A program made the position numbers and the translations under genes. DNA of 39,281 nt. Origin: Neptuniibacter pectenicola. Its GTDB lineage: Bacteria; Pseudomonadota; Gammaproteobacteria; Pseudomonadales; Balneatricaceae. Shown here piece by piece: positions 1-9,143 of the stretch. The notes beneath the pieces were generated by a model, which ran no database searches, had not been told where the DNA came from, and was given only the letters and a program-made list of their open reading frames with translations. Numbering within the stretch: position 1 is the stretch's first letter; every line of letters begins with the position of its first letter. Location of the stretch: contig NZ_LUTS01000017.1 of NCBI RefSeq assembly GCF_001597735.1, forward strand, positions 1-39,281. Reading direction: 5' to 3'.

Positions 1-36
1 CATTCAGCGCCGCTTTGCGGGCCTCCCTAAGCAAGG

Positions 37-71
37 ACGGCGAATTATAGACACTTCCTAAACAACGTCAA
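37..71 (-). promoter_or_regulatory. Strong rRNA-operon-type promoter firing out of the left edge
   Basis: On the minus strand a -35 TTGACG (71-66) is followed after exactly 16 bases by a perfect -10 TATAAT (49-44). The next bases, TCGCCGTCC, form a GC-rich discriminator, and transcription would start near 37. A 16-base spacer plus a GC-rich discriminator is the pattern of stringently controlled rrn P1 promoters. The right edge of the window carries a 5S rRNA end on the same strand, so I infer that another rRNA operon lies to the left. A tRNA or ribosomal-protein promoter would look similar. Bases 72-163 show nothing else. Confidence 0.6.
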
Positions 72-163
72 CAGCCAAAACTAAAAAACTGCAAAATAAA
101 GGAAGAAAAGTGAGATTAAAGGGTTACTCCGTGCTTTTTGGTTAAAGCGTAAACAATAAGGCT

Positions 164-1138
164 CTATTTTAGCAGCCCCACTTCTTTATAGTACTTAACG
201 GCGCCCGCATGAAAGGGGGCCGACAGGCTATCTGCAACCATTTGCTGTTTAGTTAGACGCGCAAAAACAGGATGCGATCGTTTAAATTCGTCAAAATGCT
301 CAAACACCGATCTAACCACCTGATAAATGACAGTGTCTGAAACATGCGCTGAAGAGATAAGCGTAGCACCTACACCAAATGTCGCCACTTCTCGCTTATT
401 GCCTTGATACATTCCCCCAGGAATAGAAGCAAAACGGTAATAGCTGTGACTATTAATCAACTGATCCACCTCATCCCCTGTCACATCCACTATTACACTA
501 CGACATGAGGTAGTCGCTTCCTTAATTGCACCACTCGGATGGCCAACAATATAAACCATGACATCGATCTGGTCATTGCATAACGCTGTCGCTTGATTTG
601 AGGCACTCATTTCAAAAACACGAGAGAAATCATCCTCTGTCCAGCCCTTAGCCTTCATCAACATTTTCATCGTTGCATACTGCCCCGACCCTGGATTCCC
701 AAGATTAACTCGTTTACCTTTAATATCATCAATACTGCGGATACCACTATCTTCACGCGCAACGACGGTAAACGCTTCCGTATGCATCGAAAACACTGTG
801 CGCAAATCCGAGTTAGCCGCAACATCGAGTAATTGCCCCGACCCTTTATAGGCATGGTACTCCCAATCGGACTGCGTAATGCCTAAATCAAGTTCTTGAG
901 CACCCAAGGCGTCCAAGTTATAGAGGGAGCCACTGGTGGATTCAACCGCACAACGAATACCGTGTGTTGAGCGTTCCTTATTCACTAAACGACACAACGC
1001 TCTACCCGCTGGATAATAAACCCCGGTTACACCGCCACTACCAAGAGTGATCGACTCAGCAGCGGCCACATCAACAGCCATGCCTGAAAAAAGCACAACC
1101 CACAGTCCTAGATTTATAAAAAAACGCGAATAGAACAC
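164..1138 (-). CDS. TAXI-family TRAP transporter solute-binding protein
   Basis: Periplasmic substrate-binding protein of the TAXI branch of TRAP transporters, which captures small organic acids or amino acids for a sodium-driven permease. The GTG start at 1138 is chosen because an AGGAG lies 9 bases upstream. It gives 324 residues, a usual family length, and puts a signal peptide at the N-terminus (hydrophobic core about residues 6-20, cleavage near AAA-ES). A longer frame to 1228 would bury the signal peptide. The early glycine-rich segment GSGGVTGVYYPAG and the later NLGNPGSGQYATM are typical of the family. No DctQ/DctM-like or fused 4TM-12TM permease gene lies beside it, so the partner is elsewhere or absent. 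The substrate cannot be told from sequence. Confidence 0.88.
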   Translation of the reverse strand: MFYSRFFINLGLWVVLFSGMAVDVAAAESITLGSGGVTGVYYPAGRALCRLVNKERSTHGIRCAVESTSGSLYNLDALGAQELDLGITQSDWEYHAYKGSGQLLDVAANSDLRTVFSMHTEAFTVVAREDSGIRSIDDIKGKRVNLGNPGSGQYATMKMLMKAKGWTEDDFSRVFEMSASNQATALCNDQIDVMVYIVGHPSGAIKEATTSCRSVIVDVTGDEVDQLINSHSYYRFASIPGGMYQGNKREVATFGVGATLISSAHVSDTVIYQVVRSVFEHFDEFKRSHPVFARLTKQQMVADSLSAPFHAGAVKYYKEVGLLK

Positions 1139-1296
1139 AACTAAAAACTCCTGAGAGAGAACCAACGGGAGCACAATCCAGCTTTGCCCCACTAAGCATG
1201 AGAAGCACCCCATCATACCTCTTCCCATGCCGCCGAATTAATCCATATTAATACAGACGTCTTACAGCGCAGGCAAACTATAGTTTACAAATAGAT

Positions 1297-1318
1297 TTGC
1301 CCTTATCGACAAGGGCAA
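1297..1318. repeat. Perfect 8-bp inverted repeat in the TAXI/pfkA divergent region
   Basis: TTGCCCTT (1297-1304) and AAGGGCAA (1311-1318) are perfect complements separated by six bases. The repeat lies 40 bases upstream of the pfkA ATG and 160 upstream of the TAXI start. It could be a repressor operator or a hairpin in the pfkA leader. No T-run follows on the plus strand, so a terminator in that direction is unlikely. A TATAGT at 1279-1284 could be a weak -10 for pfkA, which would place the repeat at or just after the transcription start. Confidence 0.4.
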
Positions 1319-1358
1319 TTAAAGTTTAAAAAGAGATAAACCCTTTATTGAGGTTCAC

Positions 1359-2366
1359 ATGTATAAGATCCCCTCTCTACCCTCAAGCGATAAAAAACCT
1401 CGGGCGATTGCAATATTAACCAGCGGAGGAGACTCCCCTGGGATGAATCCCGCCATTCGAGGCGTTGTGCGTGCGGCATTACATAAGGGGATCAAAGTTT
1501 ATGGCGTCACTAAGGGTTACAGCGGCTTAATCATCGGCGATATGACCGAAATGAATTCGGCATCAGTGACAAATATCGTTCAACGGGGGGGCACATTATT
1601 AAAAAGCGACCGCTGCTTAGCCTTTAAGGACCCAGCGGTTCGCCACCAAGCAGCGATGGTCTTAAAAGAAAAAGATATCGATGCGTTAATCGTTATTGGT
1701 GGAGATGGCTCACTGACTGGCGCGCACCTACTCACTCAAGAAAACAATATTAATGTGATCGGCCTACCGGGCACCATCGACAACGACATTTACGGGACTG
1801 ATGATACGATAGGTTTTGATACAGCAGTCAATACCGCCCTAGATGCCATTGATAAAATACGTGATACCGCCCTGTCGCATGAAAGTCTATTCCTAGTCGA
1901 GGTTATGGGGCGAAACTCCGGCTTTATCGCGACACACGTAGGCATAGCTTGCGGCGCAGAGATGGTTGTCGTTCCTGAATATGAAACCAAAGCAGAAACC
2001 ATATGCTTCCAATTGGCGAATAATCGTTTATTAGGCAAAGGCGCGAGCGGCATCATTGTGGTTGCCGAAGGACAAACACCCGGTTTAACAACCCACCTAG
2101 CTAACGTATTAGCTCAACATCAACTAGAGGCAAAAGTCTGCATTTTAGGACATATACAACGGGGAGGCAGTCCATCAGGTCATGACCGTGTCCTAGCATC
2201 CTGCTTAGGGGCGGCCGCCGTTGATTATTTATGTGCCGGTTATAATGACGTCATGATTGGGGTACGTGATAGCATTATCACCGACACCCCATTAAAGCAG
2301 GTGATTGAGAAGAACAAGAAGCTTGATGATGCGTTTTTCCAACTCGCACTACTCCTGCATAAATAA
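1359..2366 (+). CDS. pfkA: ATP-dependent 6-phosphofructokinase
   Basis: Cytosolic glycolytic enzyme converting fructose 6-phosphate and ATP to fructose 1,6-bisphosphate. The 335 residues show the group A PFK signature: LTSGGDSPGMN near residues 20-30, the nucleotide loop GGDGS at 114-118, the catalytic PGTIDND at 137-143 and MGRNSG at 183-188. The glycine in PGTIDND, where PPi-dependent enzymes carry lysine, and GGDGS rather than GGDDT both point to ATP as phosphoryl donor. GAGG sits five bases before the ATG. The N-terminus is about 15 residues longer than E. coli PfkA. zapE follows on the same strand after 56 bases with no visible terminator, so the two may be co-transcribed. Confidence 0.93.
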   Translation: MYKIPSLPSSDKKPRAIAILTSGGDSPGMNPAIRGVVRAALHKGIKVYGVTKGYSGLIIGDMTEMNSASVTNIVQRGGTLLKSDRCLAFKDPAVRHQAAMVLKEKDIDALIVIGGDGSLTGAHLLTQENNINVIGLPGTIDNDIYGTDDTIGFDTAVNTALDAIDKIRDTALSHESLFLVEVMGRNSGFIATHVGIACGAEMVVVPEYETKAETICFQLANNRLLGKGASGIIVVAEGQTPGLTTHLANVLAQHQLEAKVCILGHIQRGGSPSGHDRVLASCLGAAAVDYLCAGYNDVMIGVRDSIITDTPLKQVIEKNKKLDDAFFQLALLLHK

Positions 2367-2422
2367 TTTTAAGATGTAGATGATTAGCGCTCCTTACCAT
2401 CTCAACCCATAAGCTGCTTCCT

Positions 2423-3667
2423 ATGACACTTGTTATCCACTCTATCGAACAACAGTACCAACACCTTTCGAAGCGAGCTCAACTGACTCCCGACCCAGCA
2501 CAAGTCGAGATCGTTCAGCGTTTACAGCAATGTTTAGATCAACTCCAGCAACGGGAATACACACATAAAAGGAAATGGCTCACCACCTGGTTAAAACAGC
2601 CTATATCTGTACCGGGGGTTTACATTTGGGGACCTGTAGGGCGAGGAAAAACCATGCTAATGGATCTATTCTGCCAATGCTTAGCGCCAGAGAAACACAT
2701 TAGACTCCACTTTCATCGATTTATGGTGATGATCCACCAGCAACTTTTTATTCACGCAGGCGAGCCCGACCCACTCACCTACATTGCCAGCGAACTCAGC
2801 CGCAAATACAGTGTTATATGCTTCGACGAATTTTTTATATCCGATATCGGTGATGCGATGCTACTCGGGCGACTGTATCGTGCACTGTTTGCACAAGGGG
2901 TGGTTATCATTAGCACCTCCAATACAGAGCCTGAACAACTGTATGCGGATGGTCTACATCGAGATCGTTTTTTACCATCAATTGAAATGATCAAACACGC
3001 TATGCATATCATCCCCTTAGATAACGGCAACGACCATCGCCTCAGGGATCTCCCACCAAGCCAAGCTTATTTTGTACAGGATAATAACGCTCTACAAAAA
3101 ATATATACCCGCCTAACTCGCCACTACAGCGACCAAATAACTAAACCCGTGACACTGTGTAAACGCAAGATAAATTGCATAGCCCGAAGCGAAGATGTTA
3201 TTTGGTTTGAATTTTCGGATCTCTGTGAAGGACCTAGATCAGCAAGGGACTATATTGAGCTCGCCTCAACTTATGCACATGTCTGCTTAAGCAATGTACC
3301 GCGTTTTCAAGGCCAGAGCCGAGAGCAGATCAAAGCACGGGGGACTGAAGATAGCGTCGGCGCATTCAACACCACAGGTCTACGCCAAGTTGTACAAAAC
3401 AACCATGACGATCCAGCAAGACGTTTCATCAGCCTGATAGACGAGCTGTACGACTGTCGCGTTAACCTATACATCAACGCCGAAGATATAGCAGAACAAC
3501 TCTATAAGGGCGAGCTGTTAAAAGAACCGTTTAAACGGACACTCAGCCGCTTACATGAGATGTCCTCAGCCGACTATCAGACCACACCGCCCGACTCCCT
3601 TAACGAACGTAAGGATTACTCGTCATCTCAACACCCAATGTCGAGCCTGGACCATGACCCGGTATAA
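2423..3667 (+). CDS. zapE: ZapE/AFG1-family ATPase, cell division protein
   Basis: P-loop ATPase of the AFG1/LACE1 family. The E. coli member ZapE associates with the Z-ring and is needed for division under stress. Visible motifs are Walker A GPVGRGKT (residues 70-77), Walker B VICFDEF (131-137) and the sensor-like STSNTEPEQLYADGLHRDRF, a family hallmark. At 414 residues it is somewhat longer than E. coli ZapE because of a polar C-terminal tail. No strong ribosome binding site precedes the ATG. The last 68 bases overlap the convergent gloC tail, so the final 20 or so residues are encoded opposite gloC. Confidence 0.9.
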   Translation: MTLVIHSIEQQYQHLSKRAQLTPDPAQVEIVQRLQQCLDQLQQREYTHKRKWLTTWLKQPISVPGVYIWGPVGRGKTMLMDLFCQCLAPEKHIRLHFHRFMVMIHQQLFIHAGEPDPLTYIASELSRKYSVICFDEFFISDIGDAMLLGRLYRALFAQGVVIISTSNTEPEQLYADGLHRDRFLPSIEMIKHAMHIIPLDNGNDHRLRDLPPSQAYFVQDNNALQKIYTRLTRHYSDQITKPVTLCKRKINCIARSEDVIWFEFSDLCEGPRSARDYIELASTYAHVCLSNVPRFQGQSREQIKARGTEDSVGAFNTTGLRQVVQNNHDDPARRFISLIDELYDCRVNLYINAEDIAEQLYKGELLKEPFKRTLSRLHEMSSADYQTTPPDSLNERKDYSSSQHPMSSLDHDPV

Positions 3668-4229
3668 ACGTGACCGACTCACCTAAAGGAAACAGCTTGT
3701 TTTTAATCGAGTCGATCAACTCTTGATGATTACCCTGCGGAAAATCTGTGCGGCCTATAGAGCCATGAAATAACACATCCCCAACCAACGCCATCTGGTC
3801 GTCTTCATTATAAAACACCACATGCCCAGGCGTATGCCCAGGACAGTGAACGACCTTAAACACACCCTCACCCACACTAACCTCATCGTCATCATCTAAC
3901 CAACGGGTAGGCGTAAACGTATCGCACGGCGGAAAGTTAAACATTGAGCATTGCTGCGACATACCCTCGATCCAAAACAGGTCACCGCGGTGAGGGCCCT
4001 CAATCGGTAGATGGTAATTAGTCGACAGTTCAGCCGTACCACCAGCATGATCAATATGTGCATGGGTAAGCATGATTTTTTCCAATACCACCCCTTCCTC
4101 TTCAACCGCCGCCAAAATTCGATCTAAATCCCCACCAGGGTCAACCACCGCCGCTTTTTTAGTATTTTCACACCAAACAAGGGTGCAGTTTTGTTGAAAA
4201 GGCGTCACAGGAATAATACGGTACTTCAT
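3600..4229 (-). CDS. gloC: Metallo-beta-lactamase-fold hydrolase, type II glyoxalase GloC (YcbL)
   Basis: Binuclear metal hydrolase resembling E. coli YcbL/GloC, which hydrolyses S-lactoylglutathione to D-lactate and glutathione. Metal ligands are visible as THAHIDH (H56, H58, D60, H61), then HCPGHTPGH, GDVLF and a late PGHGP. The Met-Lys-Tyr-Arg-Ile-Ile-Pro start at 4229 is chosen because it matches the family N-terminus. In-frame ATGs at 4235 and 4253 would add 2 or 8 residues. The 209-residue length fits. The gene is convergent with zapE and overlaps its tail. If transcripts from the riboswitch at 4729-4813 run on leftward, this is the first sense gene they reach. Confidence 0.9.
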   Translation of the reverse strand: MKYRIIPVTPFQQNCTLVWCENTKKAAVVDPGGDLDRILAAVEEEGVVLEKIMLTHAHIDHAGGTAELSTNYHLPIEGPHRGDLFWIEGMSQQCSMFNFPPCDTFTPTRWLDDDDEVSVGEGVFKVVHCPGHTPGHVVFYNEDDQMALVGDVLFHGSIGRTDFPQGNHQELIDSIKNKLFPLGESVTFIPGHGPGSTLGVEMTSNPYVR

Positions 4230-4460
4230 ACTCATCTCTAGGATAGGGTGCAATAAACCAGCATTATATCAATGGGTGTGGCTTAAAAGGCAAGGTTTAA
4301 CCTAGACGATTCGGATCTAAACACAAATGATGCTTTACAACGCCAAGAACTACGACGTCTAATACAACCATAGAACATCGTTAATAATTACCACAAAGAC
4401 TTGTTTTTTATCGATTTTCTATTCAAAGTGAATGCATAAGCATCAAACAGAGCGGCGATT

Positions 4461-4724
4461 ATGAAAAAGCATAAACATGAAGCAGAGTTAGTGAAGGAAG
4501 CACTACGCGTTGGCGCTATTTATTTAGAAAAACGTGGTGCTGGCAAATTCGAATCCAGCGACAGCGCCTCAAATAAGATTACAGCAATCTACCGACTTTT
4601 AGTGCAAGACGGCCTTATACAGCCACTTGCCAAAGGCCAAGACAATGAGATGCAAATGAAACATAAGCTAGCACTTTGGATGGAACGACAACTCCCAGCA
4701 GAGCATCCTTTACGACAGAAATAG
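4461..4724 (+). CDS. Small conserved protein resembling DUF5062
   Basis: 87 residues, charged and soluble-looking, with no signal peptide or membrane segment. The start MKKHKHEAELVKEALRVG, a central YRLLVQDGLI and the end KHKLALWMERQLPAEHPL resemble the DUF5062 family of marine gammaproteobacteria as I remember it. That assignment is from memory and no function is known to me. The ribosome binding site is weak. The stop codon is only four bases from the outer stem of a minus-strand c-di-GMP riboswitch, so RNA made from that riboswitch would be fully antisense to this gene. Confidence 0.72.
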   Translation: MKKHKHEAELVKEALRVGAIYLEKRGAGKFESSDSASNKITAIYRLLVQDGLIQPLAKGQDNEMQMKHKLALWMERQLPAEHPLRQK

Positions 4725-4728
4725 TAAA

Positions 4729-4813
4729 CCTCTCTTTCGGTAGCCCAGCCATCCCTTGGGATCTGTGACTTTGCGCCCTAAGATTACTCTTAGTTTGCCG
4801 TTATCGAGAGAGG
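4729..4813 (-). promoter_or_regulatory. c-di-GMP-I (GEMM) riboswitch, reads leftward
   Basis: Read on the minus strand, the segment carries the landmarks of the class I c-di-GMP aptamer in order. A 7-bp outer stem CCTCTCT/AGAGAGG (4813-4807 with 4735-4729) encloses the rest. Then come ACGGCAAAC, a hairpin TAAGA-GTAA-TCTTA whose GTAA is a GNRA tetraloop, GGGCGCAAAGTCACAG, a second hairpin ATCC-CAAG-GGAT, GGCTGGGCT and ACCGA. The unpaired conserved bases (GCAAAC, GCGCAAAG, ACCGA) fit only this strand. The family normally sits in the 5' leader of a c-di-GMP-controlled gene. Here the downstream strand is antisense to the DUF5062-like gene and the first sense gene is gloC, about 500 bases away. 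I see no intrinsic terminator directly after it. Confidence 0.85.
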
Positions 4814-4905
4814 ATCTATTCGCTGGAACAAGACTTAACGCACCTTTAAACTTGATTAAAAACCAAATATTCAGATTTCATTAAGCCTCTTACAAGGTTA
4901 GCAGA

Positions 4906-4935
4906 GTTATACAGGTTTACTAAAAAATATTTCAA
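4906..4935 (-). promoter_or_regulatory. Candidate promoter for the c-di-GMP riboswitch transcript
   Basis: Minus strand: -35 TTGAAA (4935-4930), an 18-base spacer, and -10 TATAAC (4911-4906). Transcription from here would start about 85 bases before the riboswitch. This is the best-looking minus-strand promoter I found in the gap, but it rests on hexamer likeness alone. Confidence 0.4.
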
Positions 4936-4972
4936 ATGAATCACGCCGAGCGCAATAACCTGATGATAACCT

Positions 4973-5002
4973 TTGCCATACCTTAGTAATCAATACTAAT
5001 AT
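4973..5002 (+). promoter_or_regulatory. Candidate promoter of the MarR-type gene with overlapping palindrome
   Basis: -35 TTGCCA (4973-4978), an 18-base spacer and -10 TAATAT (4997-5002) lie just ahead of the regulator gene. A perfect inverted repeat, TTAGTA-5-TACTAA (4983-4999), fills the spacer and overlaps the first three bases of the -10. That is where a MarR-family protein would bind to repress its own gene. The autoregulation is inferred. Confidence 0.5.
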
Positions 5003-5044
5003 TCTAAGATCACTAACAAGTAACACATTAAAGGCCACAATCTA

Positions 5045-5530
5045 ATGAGCGATCCGAACCTAGACACAGCACCCCGTAATCGAACCGACTTTTTAGAGTG
5101 CCTACGCCTAATCGAACGCTTACATCGACGAATCCTCGACCTCTTAAAGTTCAGACTTGAAGCGTTGGGCTATGCTGATATCAATAGTGTACAAGCCCTT
5201 CTACTGCACAACATTGCCGATCGCGAGATGACCGCAGGCGAGCTACGCACACGGGGTTACTATTTAGGCTCAAATGTCTCATACAATTTAAAAAAGATGG
5301 TCAGTAACGGATACATAACACAAGAGCGTTCCGAACATGATTTACGCTCAGTGCGTATCAAGCTGAGCACAAAAGGGTTAACCATTCACGCCTTAATCTC
5401 TGAGCTATTCGATCAACAGCTAGAATTAATTAATGCCGAACAGGTATTGGAGGGAGGCGATTTTAATCCACTACGCGAACAGCTCCGTCATTTAGAGACC
5501 TTTTGGGATCAACAAATCAGTTGCTATTAG
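5045..5530 (+). CDS. MarR-type winged-helix transcriptional regulator
   Basis: 161 residues with the MarR layout: an N-terminal dimerisation helix (residues about 12-40), a winged helix-turn-helix in which ADREMTAGELRTRGYYLGSN precedes VSYNLKKMVSNGYI, a wing around SEHDLRSVRIKLSTKG, and a C-terminal helical dimerisation arm. The recognition-helix segment resembles the LdtR-like subgroup of MarR proteins, as far as I can recall. AAAGG precedes the ATG. A palindrome in its promoter (4983-4999) suggests autoregulation. The last 14 bases overlap the convergent small membrane-protein gene. Effector and targets are unknown. Confidence 0.82.
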   Translation: MSDPNLDTAPRNRTDFLECLRLIERLHRRILDLLKFRLEALGYADINSVQALLLHNIADREMTAGELRTRGYYLGSNVSYNLKKMVSNGYITQERSEHDLRSVRIKLSTKGLTIHALISELFDQQLELINAEQVLEGGDFNPLREQLRHLETFWDQQISCY

Positions 5531-5756
5531 CTCGCTTCTTCTCATTCTGGGCCTGACGATACTGCTCATCAAGTTGCCCATATTGACGTTGATAAGCGTC
5601 AGGGTCAGAGCGCCACAACCGATAAAGCTTACGATCATTTGACGCTAAAGGTGGTGGCACCTCCTTTCTACGACGAAAGGCATTCAACGTCACTATGCCG
5701 AATGCAAACACAATCATAGATCCGACGGCGATATAACTTACCCATTCATCTGACAC
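5517..5756 (-). CDS. Small single-pass membrane protein, unknown function
   Basis: 79 residues from a GTG start preceded by GGAG at six bases. An upstream ATG in the same frame (5789) lies inside the terminator hairpin's A-run and lacks a site, so it is less likely. One transmembrane helix (about residues 7-25, AVGSMIVFAFGIVTLNAF) is followed by RRRKE and a hydrophilic, glutamine- and arginine-rich tail that would face the cytoplasm. I do not recognise a family. The gene lies behind the thiC terminator and overlaps the marR-type gene tail to tail by 14 bases. Confidence 0.65.
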   Translation of the reverse strand: MSDEWVSYIAVGSMIVFAFGIVTLNAFRRRKEVPPPLASNDRKLYRLWRSDPDAYQRQYGQLDEQYRQAQNEKKRANSN

Positions 5757-5789
5757 ATTACTCTCCACAAAACACGGACAACATGGCAC

Positions 5790-5817
5790 AAAAAAGCCGC
5801 TATATAAGCGGCTTTTT
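5790..5817 (-). terminator. Intrinsic terminator of thiD-thiC
   Basis: AGCCGC (5795-5800) and GCGGCT (5808-5813) form a 6-bp stem around a 7-base loop, with an A-run on the left and a T-run on the right. On the minus strand it follows the thiC stop by about 20 bases. The sequence would also work from the other side. Confidence 0.85.
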
Positions 5818-5833
5818 ACATAGCCCTAGATAA

Positions 5834-8598
<2,765 letters not shown>

Positions 8599-8659
8599 GA
8601 CTAACCTCGATACGTACGCGGAGGTCAGCAAAATGGTCAACTTGAAATGTGCTTATCAA

Positions 8660-8738
8660 CATCTGGATTTCCTACGCCGGAACAAACCGGATCAGGTTCA
8701 ACGGGTATAGTCTCAGCCCCCAAGGGCACCCCGACCAA
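8660..8738 (-). promoter_or_regulatory. TPP riboswitch (THI element) controlling thiD-thiC
   Basis: The minus strand shows the conserved TPP aptamer in order: GGGGTGCCC, GGCTGAGA, ACCCGTTGAACCTGATC, a short P3-type stem CGG, and CCGGCGTAGGAA. The family folds on thiamine pyrophosphate and shuts down thiamine genes by hiding the ribosome binding site or by termination. No T-run hairpin lies between it and thiD, so translational control by sequestering the thiD site is more likely. Outer edges are approximate. Confidence 0.95.
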
Positions 8739-8756
8739 AAAACAGCCATTAGTTTA

Positions 8757-8784
8757 ATTATCCCCTCACCCTATGTCCAGTCAG
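8757..8784 (-). promoter_or_regulatory. Candidate promoter of the TPP riboswitch-thiD-thiC transcript
   Basis: Minus strand: -35 CTGACT (8784-8779), a 16-base spacer, and -10 GATAAT (8762-8757). The expected start near 8750 is about a dozen bases before the TPP aptamer, the normal spacing for a riboswitch leader. Confidence 0.5.
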
Positions 8785-8854
8785 TAAACCAAAACCTAAC
8801 AAAAAGTAGCGATAAACAAGATAAAAACGCATAAACCTAGGTAAAAATCTAAAA

Positions 8855-8898
8855 TGTAGAATTTTTCTTATTTTTTTATCCCATAAAACAACCATAAT
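8855..8898 (+). promoter_or_regulatory. Upstream box and -10 of the first GGA-rich sRNA
   Basis: An 18-base imperfect palindrome (8855-8872, TGTAGA-6-CTTATT) resembles the GacA/UvrY box TGTAAG-N6-CTTACA, matching four of six bases in each half. A -10-like CATAAT lies at 8893-8898. The core GAATTTTTCTTAT (8859-8871) recurs exactly 239 bases downstream in front of the second sRNA, and its CATAAT is also offset by exactly 239 bases. No good -35 is visible, as expected for an activator-dependent promoter. The GacA assignment is inferred. Confidence 0.55.
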
Positions 8899-8904
8899 TA
8901 ATCA

Positions 8905-9054
8905 CATGGAACGCCAGTACAGGGATAGCACCAAATGGATGACCCCGTTAAGCGGAATGACGGCAGGCAGCACTCAGGGAGATGCCTTCGGGCTCCGCAG
9001 GGAAAAGGGATACCAATATATAAGGGCGACTCAACGGATTGAAGCGCTCTTTTT
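8905..9054 (+). ncRNA. Predicted Csr/Rsm-type CsrA-sequestering sRNA, copy 1
   Basis: A non-coding interval of about 150 bases with eight GGA motifs, several in AGGGA or CGGA context, far above chance. The segment GTACAGGGATAG (8917-8928) matches 10 of 12 positions of the high-affinity CsrA site RUACARGGAUGU. The 3' end is an intrinsic terminator: GGGCG/CGCTC (9024-9028 with 9045-9049) followed by five Ts. Its loop contains TCAA-CGGA-TTGA, showing GGA at the tip of a hairpin. CsrB, RsmY and RsmZ RNAs have this design and titrate CsrA/RsmA. The 5' end is set from the -10 at 8893-8898. ORFs crossing here on either strand look random. Confidence 0.7.
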
Positions 9055-9062
9055 GTACCTTC

Positions 9063-9078
9063 GATCTTGTACAAGATC
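9063..9078. repeat. Perfect 16-bp palindrome between the two sRNAs
   Basis: GATCTTGTACAAGATC is fully self-complementary. It lies nine bases after the T-run of the first sRNA terminator and 16 bases before the upstream box of the second sRNA. It has no loop, so it looks more like a protein-binding site than an RNA hairpin. No equivalent occurs upstream of the first sRNA. Confidence 0.5.
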
Positions 9079-9093
9079 AGCTTAAAGACAAAA

Positions 9094-9137
9094 TTAGGAA
9101 TTTTTCTTATATCTATACGCTCGGTAAACGGCATAAT
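9094..9137 (+). promoter_or_regulatory. Upstream box and -10 of the second GGA-rich sRNA
   Basis: The 18-base box at 9094-9111 shares 13 identical bases with the box of the first sRNA. Its right half CTTATA matches five of six bases of the GacA/UvrY box, while the left half TTAGGA is poor. CATAAT (9132-9137) lies at exactly the same distance as in copy 1. The bases after the -10 also align between the copies (AATT, then TGGA). Confidence 0.5.
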
Positions 9138-9143
9138 TGAATA

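Noticed and set aside
4729-4813. Reading the 4729-4813 structure as a plus-strand 3' UTR element or terminator
   Set aside because: The unpaired conserved bases fit the c-di-GMP aptamer only on the minus strand, and no T-run follows on the plus strand.
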